Origin: Clostridiales bacterium
Lineage (GTDB): Bacteria; Bacillota_A; Clostridia; Christensenellales; Borkfalkiaceae
Length of the DNA: 7,093 bases
NCBI GenBank assembly: GCA_015055785.1
Contig: SVHQ01000088.1
Span: forward strand, 1-7,093
Direction: 5' to 3'
Below the pieces are notes generated by a model. That model saw only the letters and a list, made by a program, of their open reading frames with translations, did not search any database and was not told the origin of the DNA. Positions 1 to 5,433 of this stretch are shown piece by piece. A program made the translations under genes and the position numbers. The stretch's first letter is position 1, and every line of letters begins with the position of its first letter.

Positions 1-521
1 TAAATAAAGGTTTTGAGGTGATAGAAGCCAAGTGGCTATATGATGCGCCGCTCTCTAAAATACATACCATTGTGCAGCCGGAAAGTATTATCCATTCGAT
101 GGTGGAATTTGAGGACAGCGGTATTTTGGCGCAAATGAGCTATCCGACCATGGAATTGCCCATTCAACTCGCCTTGACCTATCCCGAACGTTTTGATTGT
201 AATTTAAAACCGATGGATTTCGAGGCGTTGGGTGCGATTCGTTTTCTGCCGTTAGAAAGAAAACGTTTTCCTTGTTATGATTTGGCACTTCGCAGTGCGG
301 AAATGGGGGATAATTTCCCTTGCGCGCTGAACGGTGCTGGGGAAGTGGCGGTGCGAGCCTTTTTACAAGAGAGGATATCTTTCCCTGCGATTGCAAACAC
401 TATTGAAGCGGCGCTGATGAAAACGGAACGCATGAAGCCTGATTCCTATGACGTATTAAAAGTTACGGACGAGCGCGCGAGATGCTTTGCAGAGGAATAT
501 ATCTGCTCTATTTCGAAATAA
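1..521 (+). CDS. dxr: 1-deoxy-D-xylulose 5-phosphate reductoisomerase, 3' part
   Basis: This is the C-terminal part of the NADPH-dependent enzyme that makes 2-C-methyl-D-erythritol 4-phosphate, the first committed step of the MEP isoprenoid pathway (cytosolic). The reading frame is open from the window edge and begins with codons for N-K-G-F-E at bases 3-17. The GTG at 18 is therefore an internal Val codon, not a start. Against E. coli Dxr from memory, N-K-G-x-E matches Asn227, Lys228 and the metal ligand Glu231, and the His codon at 93-95 (motif SIIHSM) matches His257 at exactly the right distance. The block LAQMSYPTMELPIQLALTYPER is also typical. The usual H-P-Q-S motif reads Q-P-E-S here. 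About 172 residues are visible and the stop is TAA at 519-521. The next gene, rseP, follows after 33 bases, as in many Firmicutes, so the two are probably co-transcribed. Confidence 0.96.
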   Translation, partial: NKGFEVIEAKWLYDAPLSKIHTIVQPESIIHSMVEFEDSGILAQMSYPTMELPIQLALTYPERFDCNLKPMDFEALGAIRFLPLERKRFPCYDLALRSAEMGDNFPCALNGAGEVAVRAFLQERISFPAIANTIEAALMKTERMKPDSYDVLKVTDERARCFAEEYICSISK

Positions 522-540
522 AATATATAGAATTTAAAAA

Positions 541-548
541 AGAGGAAG
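541..548 (+). promoter_or_regulatory. Ribosome binding site that fixes a TTG start for rseP
   Basis: AGAGGAAG lies six bases before the TTG at 555. The alternatives fit less well: GTG at 561 would be 12 bases away, and the first in-frame ATG, at 603, has no purine-rich site in front of it. The TTG is therefore the best supported start. Confidence 0.65.
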
Positions 549-554
549 TAAAGA

Positions 555-1886
555 TTGGTAGTGATAAATTTATTAACTTCGGCTGACAAAACGGCGCAAG
601 TTATGAAAAGCATAGGCGGTGTTGCGCTTGCCATTGTCATTTTGCTTGCAATGGTGACGATACACGAATTTGGGCATTACGTAGCAGGAAAAATTCTCGG
701 TTTTAAAATCAATGAATTTTCCGTAGGATTCGGACCTGCTATATTCAAAAAAAGAAGCAAAAAAACTGGCGAGTTGTTTGCTTTGCGCGTTATTCCCTTA
801 GGCGGTTTTTGTGCGTTTGATGGTGAGGACGACGGGGAGGACGATGCACCGGCGGAGAATAAAGAATCTTCTTTAGGCGAAGAGGAAGAGCCTTTCTCCG
901 AACTCACAACAAAACAAGAAAATGAGGGAAAGGACGGGGGCGTGTCCGCGTTGAATACGGAAAAGACCGAAAAAGCGGAGGAGGAATACCCCGAGCCAAA
1001 AGGGGAACGTTTTAACAATCAACCCCCTTGGAAGCGTATTATTGTATTAGTTGCTGGTGCGACGATGAATTATCTTTTGGCATTGCTTTTAATTATTGCA
1101 ATGTTTGCAGGGCTTGGCAGACCCATGTATGAGGTCGTTAAACACGCGCCCTCGGACGAACCGCACGAAAACGCTGTGACAACCTACGAAACTCCTTTGC
1201 AAACGGGGGACGTGATTTTAAAAATTGACGGCAAAAATCTCTATCTCATCACCGATTATATGGATGCGTTAGAGGGTAAAAAGAAAGGCGATATCGTAAA
1301 GGTGGACGTTCTTCGCGAAGGCAAAGAATTGACGTTGGACGTACCCATGTATGAGGATGCGGATATCAAGAGTATGTCGGAATCCTCGGAGGTGTTGTTT
1401 TTGCTCGGGATTGCGGCGCGCGGCGAAGTGACGGATGAAAACGGCAATACCTCTATGCAGGTGGTGCGAGGCGGCGGTTTTAATGGAGCTGAAGTTAAGG
1501 ACGGTTTCTTTCAAACAATTGGTCATTCCTTTGTATATTCATGGAAAATCGGCGGAACGGTGTTGCGCTCGTTAGGGGAATTGCTGACGGGTAAACTGGG
1601 CTTAGACGCCATGGGCGGGCCGATTACAACCATTCAAGTGACCTCGCAGGCGGCAACGAGTAGTTTGGCTTCTTTCTTAAATATCGCGTCCTTTATTGGT
1701 GTAAACCTTGCGGTGTTTAATCTGTTGCCTATTCCCGCGCTGGACGGTTGTAAAGTGATATTCTGTATCATCGAATGGATACGCAAAAAACCCCTGAATC
1801 GTAAAATAGAAGCGATGATTCATTTTATCGGCATCATTTTCTTGTTCGGCTTTGCGATTTTGGTGGATTTGCTTCAATTATTTTAA
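555..1886 (+). CDS. rseP: RseP/RasP-family site-2 zinc metalloprotease
   Basis: Intramembrane protease of the M50 family that cuts transmembrane helices, such as anti-sigma factors or leftover signal peptides, in the cytoplasmic membrane. Length is 443 residues with a TTG start. Domains in order: first membrane helix (about 18-36) running into the zinc motif HEFGH (37-41); the GFKINEFSVGFGP strand (49-61); P-L-G-G-F (81-85); an acidic low-complexity stretch (about 90-150); the second helix with A-G-A-T-M-N-Y (167-173); a PDZ-like domain (about 192-270, core GDVILKIDG at 218-226); MGGPI (353-357); a third helix with NLLPIPALDG (389-398, Asp397 the third zinc ligand); and a last helix (about 421-441). 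The catalytic residues are all present. Odd points are the acidic insertion, a PDZ lacking the usual A-G-L-x-x-G-D approach, and C-K after L-D-G where G-R or G-H is common. The neighbour dxr lies 33 bases upstream. Confidence 0.95.
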   Translation: MVVINLLTSADKTAQVMKSIGGVALAIVILLAMVTIHEFGHYVAGKILGFKINEFSVGFGPAIFKKRSKKTGELFALRVIPLGGFCAFDGEDDGEDDAPAENKESSLGEEEEPFSELTTKQENEGKDGGVSALNTEKTEKAEEEYPEPKGERFNNQPPWKRIIVLVAGATMNYLLALLLIIAMFAGLGRPMYEVVKHAPSDEPHENAVTTYETPLQTGDVILKIDGKNLYLITDYMDALEGKKKGDIVKVDVLREGKELTLDVPMYEDADIKSMSESSEVLFLLGIAARGEVTDENGNTSMQVVRGGGFNGAEVKDGFFQTIGHSFVYSWKIGGTVLRSLGELLTGKLGLDAMGGPITTIQVTSQAATSSLASFLNIASFIGVNLAVFNLLPIPALDGCKVIFCIIEWIRKKPLNRKIEAMIHFIGIIFLFGFAILVDLLQLF

Positions 1887-1905
1887 TAAATATGTAAAAA
1901 ATTTG

Positions 1906-1943
1906 TATCTGTCAAGTAATTTTGCTTGACAGATATATTTTTA
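1906..1943 (+). terminator. Intrinsic terminator behind rseP
   Basis: An 11-bp perfect inverted repeat, TATCTGTCAAG (1906-1916) and CTTGACAGATA (1925-1935), encloses an 8-base loop and is followed by a T-rich run (1936-1943). It starts 19 bases after the rseP stop and would end the dxr-rseP transcript. The T run is broken by two A residues, so efficiency may be moderate. The 3' arm also carries the -35 box of the ylxM promoter. Confidence 0.7.
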
Positions 1944-1954
1944 TGGGGTATAAT
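1926..1954 (+). promoter_or_regulatory. Sigma-A promoter for ylxM-ffh
   Basis: A perfect consensus promoter: TTGACA at 1926-1931, a 17-base spacer, and TATAAT at 1949-1954. Transcription would start near 1961, giving a leader of about 26 bases before the ylxM ATG at 1987. It should drive ylxM-ffh and, since no terminator is visible after ffh, probably rpsP-khpA as well. Confidence 0.9.
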
Positions 1955-1986
1955 AGTCAACGAAAATAGGTCGAGGAGGCGAGGAG

Positions 1987-2403
1987 ATGAAAGACGATAT
2001 TAAATTTCTTCAGCTTTGGGATACTTATTCTCCTATGTTGACGGCGACGCAACGGGAGATTACCGACCTTTATTTCAATTACGATTTATCCCTTGGAGAG
2101 ATTGCAGAACAAAAAGGCGTTTCCCGTCAAAGCGTTTCCGATTGTTTAAACAAATGCCGTAAACAGCTTGAAAAGTATGAAGAAAAGCTTGGTTTTTTAA
2201 AGGCTTTGGAAGAATTATCTTTGGAGTATTCAGCCTACATGACAACGGTGGGACGCTGGGCGGAAAGGACGAAAAAGAGTTGTCCTGAAATGGCGGATAA
2301 GATAAACGACTTGCAGACGCAGTTGGACGAGGTACATAAGCAGTTTGGCGTGGAGAAAGAGGCAATGGACGAGGAAAATGAAATCGTCGGAAAGGTCTAT
2401 TAA
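1987..2403 (+). CDS. ylxM: YlxM-family helix-turn-helix protein, SRP-associated
   Basis: Small cytosolic protein of the YlxM/p13 family, encoded next to ffh in most Firmicutes. In streptococci YlxM has been linked to modulating SRP assembly or GTPase activity. Length is 138 residues against roughly 110 in typical members, so the C-terminus is longer. Residues about 20-62 form a sigma-70 region-4-like HTH: TQREITDLYF, then LSLGEIAEQKGVSRQSVSD and a basic helix. Residues about 60-80 and 100-135 are charged, heptad-like and probably helical or coiled coil. GAGGAGG at 1973-1979 sits seven bases before the ATG. It is the first gene after the promoter at 1926-1954, with ffh 38 bases downstream. Family assignment is secure; the exact role here is inferred from position. 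Confidence 0.92.
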   Translation: MKDDIKFLQLWDTYSPMLTATQREITDLYFNYDLSLGEIAEQKGVSRQSVSDCLNKCRKQLEKYEEKLGFLKALEELSLEYSAYMTTVGRWAERTKKSCPEMADKINDLQTQLDEVHKQFGVEKEAMDEENEIVGKVY

Positions 2404-2441
2404 AACGCCGCGGAGAGAGGGAGAAGCGTAAGGAGTATGCA

Positions 2442-3761
2442 ATGGCTTTATTCGAATCGTTATCAGATAGATTAAATCATATATTTTCGAAATTGACCAA
2501 GCGAGGCAAACTGACGGAATTGGAAATCCGTACGGCTATGCGTGAGGTGCGCGTGGCGCTGTTGGAAGCGGACGTAAACCTCAAAGTAGCCAAGCAGTTT
2601 ATCGCGGAAGTTTCGGAAAAAGCGGTGGGGCAGGAAATTTTGTCCTCGCTGAATCCTGCACAGCAGGTTATCAAAATCGTCAATGAAGAATTGATTGCAC
2701 TCATGGGTGCCAAGAACGCGAAATTGGAGGTTTCCTCTCGTTTGCCGACGGTGATTATGATGTGCGGTTTGCAAGGCGCGGGGAAAACGACCCTTTGCGG
2801 TAAATTGGCGGTTTTGTTAAAGAAACAGGGCAAAAATCCCTTGTTGGTTGCTGGCGACATTTATCGACCTGCAGCGATCACGCAGTTGCAAGTGGTTGGG
2901 AAAAACGCGCAAGTGGAAGTATTCGAAAAGGGCACGCAAAACCCTGTAAAAACTGCGCAGCAGGCGATTGAATATGCTCGCTTGAAAGGCTACGATACGG
3001 TGATTTTGGATACGGCAGGTCGTTTGCAGATAGATGACACGCTGATGCAGGAACTCGAAAATATCAAAAAAGAAGTGGACGTAACGGAAACGCTGTTGGT
3101 TGTGGACGCGATGACAGGTCAAGAAGCGGTGAACGTTGCCGATACTTTTAATACACGCTTGGATGTGACGGGCGTCATTCTTACGAAGTTGGACGGCGAT
3201 ACGCGTGGCGGTGCTTGCTTGTCGATTAAAGCGGTGACGGGCAAACCCATCAAGTTTATCGGCGTTGGCGAAAAGCTGACCGATTTAGAGCCGTTCTATC
3301 CCGAACGTATGGCTTCGAGAATCCTCGGCATGGGTGACGTACTGTCGTTGATTGAAAAGGCACAGCAAGCCATCACCGAAGAAGACGCGAAGAAAATGCA
3401 AAAAAAGATGTTGTCAAACAGTTTCACGTTGAACGATTATTTGGAACAGTTTGCAATGATGAAAAAGATGGGCGGTGCGTCCGCGATGTTGTCGATGCTC
3501 CCTGGCGCGGCGAATTTAAAGGTGAACGAAGGGGACATTGACGAGAAGAGAATCGAGCGCACGAAAGCAATTATTCTTTCCATGACCCCGCAAGAACGCG
3601 AAAATCCCTCGATTATAGAACATAAGAGAAAACGCCGTATTGCGGCAGGTTCGGGGACGAGTGTGCAGGAAGTCAATCAGCTGCTCAAACAGTATGAACA
3701 GACCAAGCTTTTGATGAAGCATCTTAAGGGCGGCAAGGGTCGTATGCGAATGCCTTTTTAG
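2442..3761 (+). CDS. ffh: Signal recognition particle GTPase Ffh (SRP54)
   Basis: Binds signal sequences of nascent membrane and secreted proteins with SRP RNA, then docks on FtsY at the membrane in a GTP-dependent way. Length is 439 residues, normal for the family. The N domain (about 1-100) carries ALLEADVN (39-46). The G domain shows the P-loop GLQGAGKT (109-116), DTAGR (190-194), TKLDGDTRGG (248-257) and the closing GVGEKLTDLEPF block (274-285). The methionine-rich M domain (about 325-439) contains the RNA-binding RKRRIAAGSGTS region (397-406), VNQLLKQ (411-417) and the typical GRMRMPF tail. AAGGAG at 2430-2435 is six bases before the ATG. No terminator is seen after the stop at 3761; the next gene, rpsP, is 286 bases away across a hairpin-rich gap. 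Confidence 0.98.
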   Translation: MALFESLSDRLNHIFSKLTKRGKLTELEIRTAMREVRVALLEADVNLKVAKQFIAEVSEKAVGQEILSSLNPAQQVIKIVNEELIALMGAKNAKLEVSSRLPTVIMMCGLQGAGKTTLCGKLAVLLKKQGKNPLLVAGDIYRPAAITQLQVVGKNAQVEVFEKGTQNPVKTAQQAIEYARLKGYDTVILDTAGRLQIDDTLMQELENIKKEVDVTETLLVVDAMTGQEAVNVADTFNTRLDVTGVILTKLDGDTRGGACLSIKAVTGKPIKFIGVGEKLTDLEPFYPERMASRILGMGDVLSLIEKAQQAITEEDAKKMQKKMLSNSFTLNDYLEQFAMMKKMGGASAMLSMLPGAANLKVNEGDIDEKRIERTKAIILSMTPQERENPSIIEHKRKRRIAAGSGTSVQEVNQLLKQYEQTKLLMKHLKGGKGRMRMPF

Positions 3762-4000
3762 CAACGTGACGTTGTACCCAATGGGTGTTTCGTCTTTCTA
3801 CCAGCGTTCCGCTGGACCATGTCTTTCTATCTTTCTTGGTCGGGGTTAGTAACCATATTGATGCCCAGTAAGGGTCAAGGGAATTATCCCCTTGCTGAGG
3901 TGCGGAGTTCTGCGAAAGTAAGCCCCGCAAAAAGCAAACGATAGTTTGCGCACACACCGCGTTAGCGGTCAATCACAACACAAACAACGGCAACAGCCGT
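3762..4000 (+). other. Array of nine small hairpins between ffh and rpsP (structured leader or repeat element)
   Basis: There is no credible gene in this 286-base gap, but short inverted repeats follow one another with little space between them. Seen directly: CAACGT/ACGTTG (3762-3774), ACCC/GGGT (3776-3786), CCAGCG/CGCTGG (3801-3815), GGTT/AACC (3844-3854), CAAGGG/CCCTTG (3876-3894), TGCGG/CCGCA (3901-3929), GCAAAC-GATA-GTTTGC (3934-3949), ACCGC-GTTA-GCGGT (3956-3969) and ACGGC-AACA-GCCGT (3987-4000). An A-rich stretch (about 4003-4028) and the rpsP RBS follow. No hairpin has a T run, so these are not intrinsic terminators. Possible readings: a structured 5' leader of rpsP, a separate small RNA, RNA-processing sites, or a multicopy intergenic repeat. 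I recognise no known riboswitch, T-box or SRP RNA. Strand is taken from the flanking genes; inverted repeats do not fix it. Confidence 0.6.
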
Positions 4001-4047
4001 GTTAATAAAAAAGAAAAAATATTTTAAGATACTTTGGAGGTATTATT

Positions 4048-4341
4048 ATGGTAAAAATGAGACTTTTCAGAATGGGCGACAAGAAGAACCCTATCTATCG
4101 TGTAGTTGTTGTTGACAGCAGAAAGGCTGCAACGGGCGAATACATCGAATGCGTTGGTCATTACAGACCTACCTGCGATCCCGTAGAACTTACGATTGAC
4201 GTAGAAGCAGCAAAAGCTTGGCTTGCAAAAGGCGTTCAGCCCACGGAAACGGTTAAGAACTTGCTTGTAAAAGTTGGCGCTATGGAAAAGAGCGCAAAAC
4301 TCAGCGCACCTAAGACCAACGGTGGCAAAAAGAGCGAATAA
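4048..4341 (+). CDS. rpsP: 30S ribosomal protein S16
   Basis: Small-subunit protein S16, which binds 16S rRNA in the 5' domain and aids 30S assembly. Length is 97 residues, slightly above the usual 80-90. The N-terminus MVKMRLFRMGDKKNPIYRVV (1-20) and the VDSRKAATGEYIECVGHYRP block that follows are diagnostic. Then come a helix with AKAWLAKGVQPTETVKNLL and a Lys/Ser-rich tail. GGAGG at 4036-4040 is seven bases before the ATG. It lies in the standard position between ffh and khpA. I see no good promoter between 3762 and 4047, so read-through from the ylxM promoter is likely. Confidence 0.98.
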   Translation: MVKMRLFRMGDKKNPIYRVVVVDSRKAATGEYIECVGHYRPTCDPVELTIDVEAAKAWLAKGVQPTETVKNLLVKVGAMEKSAKLSAPKTNGGKKSE

Positions 4342-4348
4342 TGTCTAA

Positions 4349-4479
4349 ATGACGTACATACGTCATAAAGCTTTTATAGGGCTGTGTTTCGTCTAATTGT
4401 CGCGAGGAAAAGCTCCCGCCGCAAACTCGACGAAACCCTGCCTACGCGTTTTGCTTATGCTTCGCGGTGTTGGCGAGGC
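4349..4479 (+). other. Structured rpsP-khpA intergenic region
   Basis: Three nested or serial hairpins fill most of the 165-base gap. Seen: ATGACGT-ACAT-ACGTCAT (4349-4366), starting seven bases after the rpsP stop. Next is a long-armed stem GTTTCGTC (4386-4393) with GACGAAAC (4429-4436), extended by AGG/CCT (4378-4380, 4437-4439) and holding an inner stem at 4402-4419 with a bulged A. Last is GCCT-a-CGC (4440-4447) with GCGAGGC (4473-4479). None has a proper T run. It may be an RNA-processing or regulatory structure in the operon mRNA. No known RNA family is recognised, and the strand is assumed from the genes. Confidence 0.5.
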
Positions 4480-4506
4480 AAATACATCGTTAAATAGGAG
4501 TAGGAT

Positions 4507-4770
4507 ATGCTGGATTTAATTAAATATATTGTCGGCCAATTTGCGGAAGACAAGGAAAACGTAGAATACGTGGTGAATGAAAAAGACCGCGTAATCGAGG
4601 TTACCGTTATTCTCTCTCCCTCGGATATGGGTAAAGTAATTGGCAAGCAGGGTAAGATTGCAAAAGCAATGCGTACGATTGTGCGCGCGGCAACGCCTGC
4701 AAGCAGCAAGAGATACGTTATTGAAATCAGAGAAAGAGGCGGCGATGCAGTGGATGTTGACGCAGAATAA
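4507..4770 (+). CDS. khpA: KH-domain RNA-binding protein KhpA (YlqC)
   Basis: Small single-KH-domain protein that binds RNA. In streptococci and other Firmicutes it works with KhpB/Jag, affecting cell division, elongation and sRNA/mRNA levels. Length is 87 residues, normal. The fold is visible: an N-terminal helix (about 1-18), beta strand YVVNEKDRVIEVTVIL (21-36), the KH signature GKVIGKQGKIAKAMR with the G-K-Q-G loop at 46-49, and a final strand RYVIEIRE (69-76) with a short acidic tail. AGGAG at 4496-4500 is six bases before the ATG. It sits in the usual slot between rpsP and rimM. A strong terminator follows 20 bases after the stop. Confidence 0.95.
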   Translation: MLDLIKYIVGQFAEDKENVEYVVNEKDRVIEVTVILSPSDMGKVIGKQGKIAKAMRTIVRAATPASSKRYVIEIRERGGDAVDVDAE

Positions 4771-4790
4771 GTAGCGGCTAAAAAAGAATA

Positions 4791-4822
4791 AAAAAAGGGC
4801 TTTATATCAAAGCCTTTTTTTT
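4791..4822 (+). terminator. Intrinsic terminator after khpA
   Basis: The stem GGCTTT (4798-4803) with AAAGCC (4809-4814), loop ATATC, is extended by a G-T wobble and an A-run/T-run pairing, and ends in eight T residues (4815-4822). This is a clear rho-independent terminator closing the ylxM-ffh-rpsP-khpA unit. The A tract on the 5' side makes it look symmetric, but both neighbours run forward. The 94 bases from 4823 to rimM hold only its RBS and no promoter I can defend. Confidence 0.92.
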
Positions 4823-4916
4823 GCCTATTTGATAAAATGAGCAGAGCAGGTGTGCGTTGAAATAAAAATGCGCCTACCGTGTTCGCGATGAATATCGAAA
4901 ACAAACAGGAGTTTTT

Positions 4917-5417
4917 ATGGAGCGTTTGCTGATAGGTGAAGTATTAAAACCCCAAGGAATACGCGGGGAATTAAAGGTGAAGACGTTTACGGATACGCCT
5001 GAGGACGTTAAAAAATTCGGTACGGTGTATATTGATAACGTAGCTTACAAAATTCTTTCCTTTCGCGTAGGGCCTGATGGTGCTGCGTATTTAGGCTTGC
5101 GTGGGATTCCCGATAGAAATGCAGCGGAGCTTTTTCGCGGCAAAAAGCTGGAAGGGGATAGAGAGGACGCCCCCGAGTTAGAGGAAGGCAGATTTTATAT
5201 TGTGGACGTTCTCGGTCTTTCCTGCGAAACGGAAGAGGGTGAGTTTTTAGGCAATGTTGTGGATATTGTCAACCTCGCTTCCGACGTATATACGATAGAA
5301 AAAGAGGGGAAGAAAATCCTCTTCCCCGTTGTTAAAGGCGTTATCAAGGATATTGACCTTGCGAATAAAAAGGTCGTAGTCGATAAAGCCGTATTTGATG
5401 AAATTGCTGTTTATTAA
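4917..5417 (+). CDS. rimM: 16S rRNA processing factor RimM
   Basis: Ribosome-associated factor for late maturation of the 30S head; it binds S19. Length is 166 residues, normal. The N-terminal RimM barrel has GEVLKPQGIRGELKVKTFTD (7-26) and a conserved GIPDRNAAELFRGKKL block (63-78). The C-terminal PRC-barrel begins at FYIVDVLGL (93-101) and includes GEFLGNVVDIVN (108-119), DVYTIE and ILFPVVKGVIKDID (134-147). AGGAG at 4907-4911 is five bases before the ATG. It is separated from khpA by the terminator at 4791-4822, and no trmD follows, which is unusual. The convergent thiT ends 16 bases away. Confidence 0.97.
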   Translation: MERLLIGEVLKPQGIRGELKVKTFTDTPEDVKKFGTVYIDNVAYKILSFRVGPDGAAYLGLRGIPDRNAAELFRGKKLEGDREDAPELEEGRFYIVDVLGLSCETEEGEFLGNVVDIVNLASDVYTIEKEGKKILFPVVKGVIKDIDLANKKVVVDKAVFDEIAVY

Positions 5418-5433
5418 GCGGAAATTTTGCGTT

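Noticed and set aside
18..20. GTG as a real start of the dxr fragment
   Set aside because: The frame is open upstream to the window edge and encodes the conserved N-K-G-x-E residues of DXR.
677..1018. Minus-strand serine-rich open frame of 113 codons
   Set aside because: The Ser/Pro runs are the complement of the Glu codons in the RseP acidic insertion; there is no start signal.
3724..3972. Minus-strand open frame of 82 codons across the ffh-rpsP gap
   Set aside because: It overlaps the ffh 3' end, has no recognisable RBS or domain, and its content follows from the hairpin-rich DNA. It could be a small protein if the element is multicopy, but nothing here supports that.
3762..4000. CRISPR-like or tandem repeat array
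   Set aside because: The inverted repeats all differ in sequence and there is no constant repeat or spacer length.
3762..4047. SRP RNA (ffs) next to ffh
   Set aside because: SRP RNA was expected as a possibility here, but the conserved GGAAG...AGCA apical region and a single long hairpin are missing.
4857..4885. Promoter for rimM with TTGAAA at 4857-4862
   Set aside because: The hexamer at 17-base spacing, TGTTCG, is too far from TATAAT to call, and no better pair was found between 4823 and 4906.
4455..4904. Minus-strand open frame of 149 codons over khpA
   Set aside because: It is antisense to a clear khpA gene and runs through the terminator; its Ser/Thr/Ile-rich product looks like a shadow translation.
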